DNA of 64,000 bases. Origin: Chitinophagaceae bacterium. GTDB taxonomy: Bacteria > Bacteroidota > Bacteroidia > Chitinophagales > Chitinophagaceae. Of this stretch, positions 44,155-52,443 are shown one piece after another (within the stretch, counting starts at the first letter, position 1; each line of letters opens with the position of its first letter). Under the pieces are notes generated by a model, which saw only the letters and a program-made list of their open reading frames with translations, was not told the DNA's origin and searched no databases. The position numbers and the translations under genes were made by a program. The stretch is from assembly GCA_016720775.1 (NCBI GenBank), contig JADKJX010000001.1, forward strand, positions 124,001-188,000, read 5' to 3'.

Positions 44155-44218
44155 TTGCCACAGAAGAACGGAAACACAGAAAAAAATCCTGCTCCGTATT
44201 TCCGTGCCTCCGTGGCAA
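44155..44218. repeat. CCGTGG-type imperfect palindrome
   Basis: Left arm TTGCCACAGAAGAACGGAA and right arm TTCCGTGCCTCCGTGGCAA agree at 16 of 19 paired positions. It lies between mtfA and the barrel gene, and resembles the CCACGAAG family in layout but not in sequence detail. Confidence 0.55.
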
Positions 44219-44241
44219 TTTATTTTTTTCGAAAGCAAAAT

Positions 44242-46677
44242 CTATCCATTCCCCACCCGTTCCATCTCATCTCCGGCACTGCCGCTTGAGCGCTTAACTG
44301 CTTTGTATGCTTTCCCAAAACGATACGTGAACGACAGGTTGATGACACGGCTGTCGCGGCGCACTATGAAATACTCCGTGGCTTTGGGAAATTGAGTAAA
44401 CCCCTCCATCGCATTGGTATAAAACAGATCCCGCAGGCTGAGTTTTACTGTGCCCTTCTTTTTAAGTACCGGCCTGCTTATCCCTACTGATAATTGCCCG
44501 GTTGGATAAAGTCTTTCCTGCAGGTCGTTGCGGGCACGTGAGGTATAAAAGCCGCTGATCTCAGCATTGTACACTTTGGCAAACCTGAACTGGTTGCTCA
44601 TATTAACATTCAGCTGGTTTATATCCGATTTAAAATTAGCATCGCCGTTAAACCCTTTCAGTTCTTTATGATTGAATAATGCCTGTAAGGTAAAAGACCA
44701 CCATTTGGCGGGTGATAATATCAGCGTACTGCTTACGCCCAGGTTATGGGTGCGGCCAACATTACCCTGTGAATAGTAAAGAAGACCGGTTATGGTATCG
44801 TTTAAAAATATCTGTGAAAAATAATTTTTTACAATGCTGTATGAAACCGTAGTTGTTAATAGTTCTTTATACTGGTGACTCAACTCAATGTTTGTGCTGT
44901 ATTGGGGAACGATAAAAGGATTACCGTTCTGGAAGGTATATTTATTGATGATAAACGTAAACGGATTTAATACCTGAAAAGCAGGACGGTCGATCCGGCG
45001 GCCGGCCGTTATTGTAAAACTGTTTGAAGAATCTGCCTGGTACGTGATGTATCCGCTGGGGAACAATCCATCATAGTTGCGGCGAAAGGCAGAATCTTTT
45101 TGTAGTATGTTTCCTAACTGCTGTGCTTTATAACCGGTTGCTTCATAACGCAGGCCGGCCTGGATGCTGAAACGCCTGTATTTTGTTTCGATGCTGCTGT
45201 ACAGCGCATTGATATTCTCCTGGTATATAAAATGGTTGCTCTTGCCATAGTCCTCCTGCCAGTCAACACCGTCAAAATTCTGGTAAGAAGCCGTATTATC
45301 TGTACGGATACGGGATGATTTGAACCCGGATAAAAGAGTACTGTTCTTTCCGAAGTGTAAAGTATGATCTGCTTTTGCAGACAGGATGGAGATGGTGTTG
45401 GGTACATGACCCTTTGATGCATCGTTATATCCACCGGCAACCTGCAGCTGGTTATTAAACAACTGGTCGTTGGTGATCTTGTAATTGAGCCAGTCAATAT
45501 CAACAGCAAGGTCCTGCTTCTTATTAATGCTGTGGCGCAGGTTGCCGTTGATAGAACCGTTCTTATAATGGTTGTCGTTGCTGGTAACAGTAAGAACCGA
45601 TGAATCTGTTGATCCTGCTGTATTAAGCCAGGTGGCCGTGGCCTCACCCGTACCTTTGCGGCGTACAGTTGTACCACCAAGAGCCAGTCCTATAGTGGTT
45701 TTGGGTGAAAGGTAATAATCAACCCCCGCTTTAATGGTATGGTTGGCAAAAGTTCCTTTGAAATAGGTGGGCTGATCCAGTATGGCTGTAACGTTGTCAT
45801 TATTGTCATAATATTTACGCAGCGCATAAATGCTGGTAAAATATTTGGTGACATTCAGGCTGTAATTGAAGAAAATATTGAATTTCCCGGTGCGGTAATT
45901 TAAGACCAGGCTGTTGTTATTTTTGGGGTATACTCCTTGTGTAAATGCCGTGGTCAGTGTTCCGTTAAAGCCCTTTACTTTACTCTTTTTTGTTTTGATG
46001 TTGATGATACCGGCATTGCCGCTGGCATCATATTTTGCCGGTGGGTTGGTCATCAATTCTATCTGGTCTACCTGCGATGAACTCATGCTGCTGAGCAGGT
46101 TATTCAGGTCTGAACCCGAGAGGTAGGTTGGTTTATCATCTATCAGTACCAGCACTCCCACTTTTCCCTGCAGGGCAATACTGCCATTCTTATCTACTGT
46201 TACACCCGGTGATTTTTCCAATACTTCCAGAACGGTTGAACCTACATTGGTAATTGCTGCATCTACATTAAGAACAACCTTTCCCTGTTTGTTCTCAATA
46301 AAAGGTTTACGTGATGTAACGCTAACTTCCTTCATTGTTGTACTTACCGGTTGCAATGTTATGGTGGCTGTATTTGACGAAGGAAAAGAATAAGCTTCTG
46401 TCATTTTTCGTTGATAGCCCTTGCTGGTAACAGAAAATGTATAACTGCCTGCCCCGATCTTTTCAAACCGCACCTGGCCTTTTGCATCAGTTATGGCCAC
46501 CTTCACCAATTTATTATCTCGTAATAATTCTACCGTAACTGCTTCTACAGGTTGTGTTCTTTCATTTAATACCGTCAACGAAAACCGGGGTTCGTCTTTT
46601 GTTCCGGGCTGGGCATAGGCAGCAACAGATAAAAGAAATAAAATAACCAGGCTGCTGAACTTTTTAATAACTCTCAT
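44242..46677 (-). CDS. Outer membrane beta-barrel receptor-like protein 2
   Basis: 811 aa. Signal peptide MRVIKKFSSLVILFLLSVAAYAQ, then a carboxypeptidase-like domain (NERTQPVEAVTVELLRDNKLVKVAITDAKGQVRFEKI). A plug domain follows (MKEVSVTSRKPFIENKQGKVVLNVDAAI, LEVLEKSPGVTVDKNGSIALQGK, DKPTYLSGSDLNNLLSSMSSSQVDQIELMTNPPAKYDASGNAGIINIKT), and a barrel to the end. This is the same family as the 931-aa protein at the window start but not a close copy. No SusD-like neighbour. Substrate unknown. Confidence 0.88.
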   Translation of the reverse strand: MRVIKKFSSLVILFLLSVAAYAQPGTKDEPRFSLTVLNERTQPVEAVTVELLRDNKLVKVAITDAKGQVRFEKIGAGSYTFSVTSKGYQRKMTEAYSFPSSNTATITLQPVSTTMKEVSVTSRKPFIENKQGKVVLNVDAAITNVGSTVLEVLEKSPGVTVDKNGSIALQGKVGVLVLIDDKPTYLSGSDLNNLLSSMSSSQVDQIELMTNPPAKYDASGNAGIINIKTKKSKVKGFNGTLTTAFTQGVYPKNNNSLVLNYRTGKFNIFFNYSLNVTKYFTSIYALRKYYDNNDNVTAILDQPTYFKGTFANHTIKAGVDYYLSPKTTIGLALGGTTVRRKGTGEATATWLNTAGSTDSSVLTVTSNDNHYKNGSINGNLRHSINKKQDLAVDIDWLNYKITNDQLFNNQLQVAGGYNDASKGHVPNTISILSAKADHTLHFGKNSTLLSGFKSSRIRTDNTASYQNFDGVDWQEDYGKSNHFIYQENINALYSSIETKYRRFSIQAGLRYEATGYKAQQLGNILQKDSAFRRNYDGLFPSGYITYQADSSNSFTITAGRRIDRPAFQVLNPFTFIINKYTFQNGNPFIVPQYSTNIELSHQYKELLTTTVSYSIVKNYFSQIFLNDTITGLLYYSQGNVGRTHNLGVSSTLILSPAKWWSFTLQALFNHKELKGFNGDANFKSDINQLNVNMSNQFRFAKVYNAEISGFYTSRARNDLQERLYPTGQLSVGISRPVLKKKGTVKLSLRDLFYTNAMEGFTQFPKATEYFIVRRDSRVINLSFTYRFGKAYKAVKRSSGSAGDEMERVGNG

Positions 46678-46740
46678 AAGCGGCTAAGATAGTCAGGGAC
46701 AAGAGGTTGACAGGCTGGTTTATGCTGAGCGGTTGTAAAA

Positions 46741-46748
46741 CAAAGGTA
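46741..46748 (-). promoter_or_regulatory. -7 element for the second barrel gene
   Basis: TACCTTTG on the minus strand, 63 bases before the ATG. Confidence 0.45.
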
Positions 46749-46878
46749 GCGGCGCAAACAGGAATGTGGCCTGTATGTTTTTTACATGAGCCGGGATCTG
46801 CATACAGCAGATATACCCACCACATGGTATTTTTTGCCGGGCAGCGTTTCATTACATTTATAAAAGAAAAACACAAGT

Positions 46879-49224
46879 ATGAAAAAAATAAGCCTGTCCG
46901 TTCTGTTATTCATTCTTACGGCTTTCCCTGCCTTATGCCAGGACTATACCGTTGGCATCAGAAATGAAGATGGGTTTGCTAACGCTTACAAAAGCATTAC
47001 CTCCGGCAGTGGTTATTATGCTAAAAGCGAAACCCGGTATGGGCTTGTTAACAGCAGCGGAAAGTTCATTCTTCCCATCATATATAAAACGGTGTTTAGT
47101 GCCGGCGAGCCAGGTGTTTATGAAGTGAAGGATACGATGGATAAAACCGCCCTCTTCGATGCAAACAGCCAGAAGTTTATTACAGAAGCTGTGTATTATG
47201 AAATAGAGCGTTTCAGCGAAGGACTGGCCATCGTAAAGAAACCTATGCAGCCTTATGGTTTTCAATGGGGCGCTGTGGATGCAAGAGGCAACATGGTGAT
47301 CCCGGCAGAATATGAATACCTGGGCAGCCTGAAGGAAGGCCTGCTGAATTTTAAAAAGGATGGCAAAATGGGATTCATGGACAAAAACAGGAACGTTGTT
47401 ATTCCGGCCATGTATTATAACTATGCCGACTTCAGTAACGGGCTTGCTGTTGCCAAAGCAGAGGAAACGGGCAAGGTGGGCTACATTGATAAAAAAAATA
47501 ATTTTGTGATCCCCGCAAAGTATGAAGATGCGAATGCATTTTATAATGGCTATGCCGTAGTTGCCCGTAAAAAAAGTTATACAAGCGGCGGGGCAGGAAA
47601 GGGAAGCGTAACCACCCCGGGAGAAATGCTGCTCATCAATAAAGAAGGAAAAGAACTGACCACTTCGGTTTATGATTATATTTCACTTTACAGCGACGGC
47701 GGTTTGTTTGTGGTGACAAAGGATAAAAAGAAAGGAGTGATAGACAGTACGGGCAAACTGGTCCTGCCCGTTGAACAAAAAGAAGCAACGAGTGATTATA
47801 ACGGCAACATCATCTTCCGTACACAGGATGATAAGTATGGAATGATAAACAACAAAGGAGATGTGATTATGAAGCCCGAGTATGAATACATTGCCGCGGC
47901 TTCATATGATAAGATGTATTTTAAAAAAGATGGCAGGTACGCCGTCATGGATAAAAACAGGAAGATCATCATCCCTGCCGATTCTGCCCTTTCCATTACC
48001 CGTGGCAAAAAGCAGGTGCTTTTTATCTATGAAAACAAAGTGAAGGTTTTTGACAACAACGGGAAACTGGTAAAAACATTTACAGAAGGAAACATAAAAC
48101 CCTATACCACCGGTTTTGCTGCAAACGAGGATTCCCTTAGAATAAGTTACGATGCTGCGGTTGAAATTATCAATCCGGCAACCGGCGCTAAAAAACAAAT
48201 CCCTTCTGCCGAAGCCGGCGATTTTAACGGGGAGGGAATATTTATTGTAAAGAACAAACGTTTTAAATACGACTTTTACGATTACTCCGGTAAAAAACTG
48301 AACACAGACAGTTATTATGCGGCTGTTAATTTCAGTGAAGGAATTTGTGTACTGCAGGATAACAGCAACAGTAAGCCTTACCTGGCCGACAAAACCTTTA
48401 AAAAGATAAAAGAACTTTCGCTCAATTTCCAGGGGCCATTTTCTGAGGGCCTTGCCGCCTGCACAAATCCCACTATGTCGCAGGTTGTATATATTAATAA
48501 GAACGGGGACCAGGTTTTCAGCGTAACCGCTAAAGAAGGCGGCAGGTGCTTTAATGGCCGCATTGCGATAAAAGATGCGTATGGTTGGTTTTCTTATCTT
48601 GATAAAACCGGCAAAGGGATCGGCAAACAATCCTGGAACAGTTTGGGAGATTTTAGTGAGGGGCTTGCTGCTGTTAAGGCCGACGGCAAGTGGGGGTTTA
48701 TTGACAGCACCGGAAAGGATGTGATCCTTACGCAATACGATGAGGTAAGCAGTTTTACCAACGGGGCAGCGGTGGTTAAGGTCAATGGAAAATATAAAAT
48801 CATCAATAAGAAAGGCGAAGCGATCAGTAATACACTTTATGAAGGAGCCGGCGATCCTGCGAACGGCACGTTCCCGCTGATGAAAGGGGATAAAGTTGGT
48901 TTGGTTGATAATAAAGGAAACGCCATCGTTGGATTTAACTATAAGAATATACGGCCCATGCGTGAAGAAAGGATCTGGGCAATGCAGGATGGTAAATGGG
49001 GATTGCTGGATAACAAAGGCAATGCTATAACAGGATTTATTTACAAAGAAGTGGGTGATTTTGAAAATGGTTATGCAAAAGTAAAAGCCGGCGATAAGAT
49101 CGCACTGATCAATAAAGCCGGCAAAGTAGTTGTGCCGGCAGATTACAGCAGTATGGGTTCTGTTTATAAGAACAGCATCATTGGCATAAAATCAGCGGGG
49201 GTGGTTATGTATGGGTTGAAATGA
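46879..49224 (+). CDS. Exported WG-repeat protein
   Basis: 781 aa with signal peptide MKKISLSVLLFILTAFPALC. The rest is a chain of about 15 WG-type beta repeats of the form (G)xxDxxG(K/N)xVIPxxYxxxxxFxxGLAxVxx(D)GKxG; clear examples are KMGFMDKNRNVVIPAMYYNYADFSNGLAV and KWGFIDSTGKDVILTQYDEVSSFTNGAAV. Some central units are degenerate. These repeats form extended beta structures thought to bind proteins or ligands; the role is unknown. It converges with recX. Confidence 0.9.
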   Translation: MKKISLSVLLFILTAFPALCQDYTVGIRNEDGFANAYKSITSGSGYYAKSETRYGLVNSSGKFILPIIYKTVFSAGEPGVYEVKDTMDKTALFDANSQKFITEAVYYEIERFSEGLAIVKKPMQPYGFQWGAVDARGNMVIPAEYEYLGSLKEGLLNFKKDGKMGFMDKNRNVVIPAMYYNYADFSNGLAVAKAEETGKVGYIDKKNNFVIPAKYEDANAFYNGYAVVARKKSYTSGGAGKGSVTTPGEMLLINKEGKELTTSVYDYISLYSDGGLFVVTKDKKKGVIDSTGKLVLPVEQKEATSDYNGNIIFRTQDDKYGMINNKGDVIMKPEYEYIAAASYDKMYFKKDGRYAVMDKNRKIIIPADSALSITRGKKQVLFIYENKVKVFDNNGKLVKTFTEGNIKPYTTGFAANEDSLRISYDAAVEIINPATGAKKQIPSAEAGDFNGEGIFIVKNKRFKYDFYDYSGKKLNTDSYYAAVNFSEGICVLQDNSNSKPYLADKTFKKIKELSLNFQGPFSEGLAACTNPTMSQVVYINKNGDQVFSVTAKEGGRCFNGRIAIKDAYGWFSYLDKTGKGIGKQSWNSLGDFSEGLAAVKADGKWGFIDSTGKDVILTQYDEVSSFTNGAAVVKVNGKYKIINKKGEAISNTLYEGAGDPANGTFPLMKGDKVGLVDNKGNAIVGFNYKNIRPMREERIWAMQDGKWGLLDNKGNAITGFIYKEVGDFENGYAKVKAGDKIALINKAGKVVVPADYSSMGSVYKNSIIGIKSAGVVMYGLK

Positions 49225-49234
49225 TGGTAAGCAA

Positions 49235-49702
49235 CTACAGTTTCGAGATCAAGGTGCTTACGAGTGAAGGTTCAAAACCTTTCTGCATTAAATGATCCTG
49301 CAGTTTTCGTTTTTTGATGAAGATGTTCTTTTCTGACCGAAGCATTTTTAATTTCTGGTCGAATAGTTTCTGCATTGTTCTTGAATAATCTGCTTCCGGA
49401 ATAGCAGCGATTGCCTTCTTTATACAGTACTCACTCACCTGTTTTTGTTTGAGTGAATATTTTATTTTCACTTTCCCCCATTGTTTCATCCGGAATTTTC
49501 CACCGGCATATTGAATGGCGAAACGCTCTTCATTCAAATAATTTTCTTCTATCAGTTTCGAAAGCAGCTCTTCCACTTCTTTTTTATACAACCCGAAGCT
49601 GTATAGTTTTTCTTTTACTTCGCTGTGGCAGCGCTCCTGGTAGGCGCAGTATTGTTTTATTTTTTGAAAGGCCTGGTCGGGCGTAAGGGATTGTTTTTCC
49701 AT
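49235..49702 (-). CDS. recX: Regulatory protein RecX
   Basis: 155 aa from MEKQSLTPDQAFQKIKQYCAYQER. Three helical repeats: CHSEVKEKLYSFGLYKKEVEELLSKLIEENYLNEERFAIQYAGGK (repeat 1), QWGKVKIKYSLKQKQVSEYCIKKAI (repeat 2) and KRKLQDHLMQKGFEPSLVSTLI (repeat 3). RecX binds RecA filaments and limits them. recA is not in the window. A TATTTTTG box lies 5 bases before the ATG. Confidence 0.9.
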   Translation of the reverse strand: MEKQSLTPDQAFQKIKQYCAYQERCHSEVKEKLYSFGLYKKEVEELLSKLIEENYLNEERFAIQYAGGKFRMKQWGKVKIKYSLKQKQVSEYCIKKAIAAIPEADYSRTMQKLFDQKLKMLRSEKNIFIKKRKLQDHLMQKGFEPSLVSTLISKL

Positions 49703-49707
49703 CGGCA

Positions 49708-49715
49708 CAAAAATA
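49708..49715 (-). promoter_or_regulatory. Possible leaderless promoter box of recX
   Basis: TATTTTTG on the minus strand, 5 bases before the recX ATG. Confidence 0.35.
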
Positions 49716-49730
49716 TGTTTTCCCTTTTTT

Positions 49731-49833
49731 ACCACGAAGGGCACAAAGATTTATCCTGAGCAAAGCCAAAAGATTCACGAAGAGCACGGAGAATTTTCGT
49801 GTGCCTTGTACTTTACTTTGTGTGCTTCGTGGT
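49731..49833. repeat. CCACGAAG-type imperfect palindrome, copy 2
   Basis: Arms ACCACGAAGGGCACAAAG (49731-49748) and CTTTGTGTGCTTCGTGGT (49816-49833) pair at 16 of 18 positions. The interior has further CACGAAG/TTCGTG pieces. The right arm runs into the stop codon of the 289-aa gene. Confidence 0.75.
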
Positions 49834-50702
49834 TAATTATTCTTCCGGAGAGATCCTATATAAAAGATTATAGGCTCACTTCTTCCTTCGCCGTTGCCAT
49901 CGGTTTGCGTGATGGGTTTCTTGTCTTTGTCCAGAGATTGAATTGTCCAGATAAATGTTGGATTCTTTCTTGTTTCATTACTATCAACAGGGGCAAAGGC
50001 CAATTGTGGTTGCCATATAAATTGGGTGGCTGCCAATATTTCTTTATCCAGTAATGGTTGATTGCTTCGTAATGCCTGTACCGGGCTTTGCGTGGGCAAC
50101 ACTTCAAATACCTGCAAACGGTAAGTTACCGGCGACGATGGTCTTGGCACTACGGGTGTCCAACGGAACGTGATTGCTGTTTGAGCCATCTTTCCGTCCA
50201 GTATTTCTTCATTATAAGGTTTTATCAGTATGGGAAGCTGTGTGCTGGCTAAGTAAAAAGTTTTACACTGCTCCTCACCCAACGGCACATAGTCTGTCGG
50301 GCCCACAAGCCGTACGCAAAGCATATAATTATCAGCAGGTAGTTTACCGGTTCTTTGCAAACTCGTTTTGTACTTGCCGGTGAACATCATGTATTCCAGC
50401 GGCACCACATCCCCGGCAAACAAAATAGTAGTGCCGGAAGGGTTGCTTGTAAATGTTGTTGTCTTTGCCAGGTCGGCAGAACCAATGACCGTGCCGTCAA
50501 GTGTTTTTATCTCTGCTTTTATTTTGAACTGTCTGCCCACTGCACCCGGAGCACTTAATATTAACATAAGCACTTCTCTCCGGTTGCCCCATTCCGATAA
50601 TTGTGCGGGAGGCTGCGCTGCCAGGACCAGGTTTGAATTTATCTGCGCTGCAGCAACAGAAAAAAGAAAGAATGCTATAATGAGAAGAAACAGTTTTCGC
50701 AT
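49833..50702 (-). CDS. Exported RWTP-domain protein (289 aa), operon gene 4
   Basis: Signal peptide MRKLFLLIIAFFLFSVAAAQ. An N-terminal beta domain has paired cysteines (MLCVRLVGPTDYVPLGEEQCKTFYL). It is followed by the domain FRWTPVVPRPSSPVTYRLQVFEVLPTQSPVQALRSNQPLLDKEI, which is plainly homologous to the two tandem domains of the 734-aa protein encoded first in the operon. Fibronectin-III-like structure is likely but inferred. It starts 4 bases after the barrel gene, so the two are translationally close. Function unknown; probably a surface or periplasmic partner of the barrel. Confidence 0.7.
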   Translation of the reverse strand: MRKLFLLIIAFFLFSVAAAQINSNLVLAAQPPAQLSEWGNRREVLMLILSAPGAVGRQFKIKAEIKTLDGTVIGSADLAKTTTFTSNPSGTTILFAGDVVPLEYMMFTGKYKTSLQRTGKLPADNYMLCVRLVGPTDYVPLGEEQCKTFYLASTQLPILIKPYNEEILDGKMAQTAITFRWTPVVPRPSSPVTYRLQVFEVLPTQSPVQALRSNQPLLDKEILAATQFIWQPQLAFAPVDSNETRKNPTFIWTIQSLDKDKKPITQTDGNGEGRSEPIIFYIGSLRKNN

Positions 50703-50706
50703 GTTA

Positions 50707-52428
50707 TTATTTTTTTGTGTCGAACCGGTACTGAAATCCGGTCCGGCTTATACTCTCTAAATAATTCGCACCGCTGGGCGATATCTCATTGCCGTATTTA
50801 AAGTAGTTGGTCGTTAAGAAAGTGTTCCAGCTAAGTTTCTTTGTTATCTTAAGATCCACATTACATGAAGCAATGAGGTTATTGCTGCTGCTATAGCTAT
50901 TCAGTTTTCCAAGCGTATACTGAAGCTGTCCTCTTAACCGCAGTTTCTTTTTTGCTGCCGTCATACTCAGTGCGCTGCTGATGGTGAACAGTTTTATTTT
51001 CGCCAGGGGCACATCATTGTAAAAATACAATACGCTGAAGTCGGGCGAAATATCTTTTTCAAGGTAAGTTGGTACATAAGTAAGTAATGCCGTATGTGTG
51101 TTGTTGGATGTGGTGAGCCCGGTCATTACATCCCGTTCATCGTATTTGCTGTAATTATAGCTTAAGCTTACTAAGTGAATTATTTTCTTTCCCGTCCAGG
51201 TAAATGTTGGATTAAATCCAAGGTCATTACTTACATTTTTTATTCCGTATGGGTTGATGCCGCTGGCTGACTGAAAACCAAAATTATTATAGTTCACATT
51301 CAGGCTCCAGTGCTCGTTGAATTGGGTGAACCAGTTGAGGTTGCCTATGAACTGGCTTGCCCGCAGTGCCGTGTTCTTTACATTATTCACCCTGCGGCCA
51401 ACACTTGCCACCACATTCATTTTTTTCTTCCAGGCATTGAATCTTGTGTTGAGGGTATAATCAACCCGGTCTGATTGCAGGTAGGGATATCCTGTTGTTT
51501 GAAAACCTGCGCCGATATATTTCATCATTAACCCTATATCAAAATTGGCTGACTTTCTTCCGGCGGAAACCTGCCCGGCAAAATCAGTAAGCGAAGAAGT
51601 ATGCGGGTCAATGAATGGCTTTAATCCCCGCAATAACGTTGTTGTTGGTGTAGTGGCATCTTTTGTAAAGGTTGATTGCGCCGCTTCGGCTTTAAAATAA
51701 ATCCCTTTATCAACATATGCATCCGCCACAATGCTGATCACCACGCCTTCCTGCGGCTTTACCGTAAGCGGTGGTGGTGCAGATGATGTGGGCACATCTT
51801 TTCCTTTGGCGAGATTCACAGCGAATAAATATTTTCCTTCTACTTCATTTCCTATCTGCAACATCCAGTTCTTTCTTTTGTAAGCGCCGGTAACGGTTGG
51901 CGGACCGCCGAAATAATTAACGCCCTCCTGGGAGATGCCCGTAAAGAATTTAAAGCGCCATGTCTTTGGCCGCAGATCAACACCAATACCAAAGATGCCG
52001 ATATCGCCGGTTGATAGGTCAGAGTATTTTAAGTATTGTGTGCCCAATTGCAGTTCTGCCCATTTGTATTTTGGATTGATTCCGAAACTATTCATGGGGT
52101 TAGTGATGAACTGTCCGAAGTTTTGATTTTTTATTCCTGCATAAGGCCCGGCAAAGTTTGTTGGTATGGCCGCAAAATTAAAATTGAATGGCAGGCTTAA
52201 ATTTTTTCCGAACTTAAAGGTGGGCGTAAAATTAAATCGAACCTGGTTCCATGGCTTCCTGGGTGCATAGCCTGTCCAGCCGGATGGGTTGCGGTTCAAC
52301 CCATATCCTTCATAGGTTACACCTGCTGTACCGCTTACTGAAAAAGATACAGGCTTTGCTTGTGCAAATGAAGTTTTGTCACAAACAAACACAACAAATA
52401 AAAACAGGACAATGGTTTTATTTCTCAT
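50707..52428 (-). CDS. Predicted outer membrane beta-barrel, operon gene 3
   Basis: 573 aa with signal peptide MRNKTIVLFLFVVFVCDKTSFAQ. The rest alternates polar and aromatic residues in short strands (WNQVRFNFTPTFKFGKNLSLPFNFNFAAIP, YKWAELQLGTQYLKYSDLSTGDIGIFGIGVDL, KKLRLRGQLQYTL) and ends with an aromatic final strand (ISRTGFQYRFDTKK), typical of a barrel of 16 or more strands. No plug or carboxypeptidase domain. I recognise no named family. It follows the 1042-aa gene by 15 bases and precedes the 289-aa gene by 4. Confidence 0.7.
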   Translation of the reverse strand: MRNKTIVLFLFVVFVCDKTSFAQAKPVSFSVSGTAGVTYEGYGLNRNPSGWTGYAPRKPWNQVRFNFTPTFKFGKNLSLPFNFNFAAIPTNFAGPYAGIKNQNFGQFITNPMNSFGINPKYKWAELQLGTQYLKYSDLSTGDIGIFGIGVDLRPKTWRFKFFTGISQEGVNYFGGPPTVTGAYKRKNWMLQIGNEVEGKYLFAVNLAKGKDVPTSSAPPPLTVKPQEGVVISIVADAYVDKGIYFKAEAAQSTFTKDATTPTTTLLRGLKPFIDPHTSSLTDFAGQVSAGRKSANFDIGLMMKYIGAGFQTTGYPYLQSDRVDYTLNTRFNAWKKKMNVVASVGRRVNNVKNTALRASQFIGNLNWFTQFNEHWSLNVNYNNFGFQSASGINPYGIKNVSNDLGFNPTFTWTGKKIIHLVSLSYNYSKYDERDVMTGLTTSNNTHTALLTYVPTYLEKDISPDFSVLYFYNDVPLAKIKLFTISSALSMTAAKKKLRLRGQLQYTLGKLNSYSSSNNLIASCNVDLKITKKLSWNTFLTTNYFKYGNEISPSGANYLESISRTGFQYRFDTKK

Positions 52429-52443
52429 AAAGCGTATTGGTTG

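Noticed and set aside
46707..46967. Plus-strand ORF upstream of the WG-repeat gene
   Set aside because: It overlaps the true start and signal peptide of the WG protein in another frame and lies over the promoter region of the divergent barrel gene.
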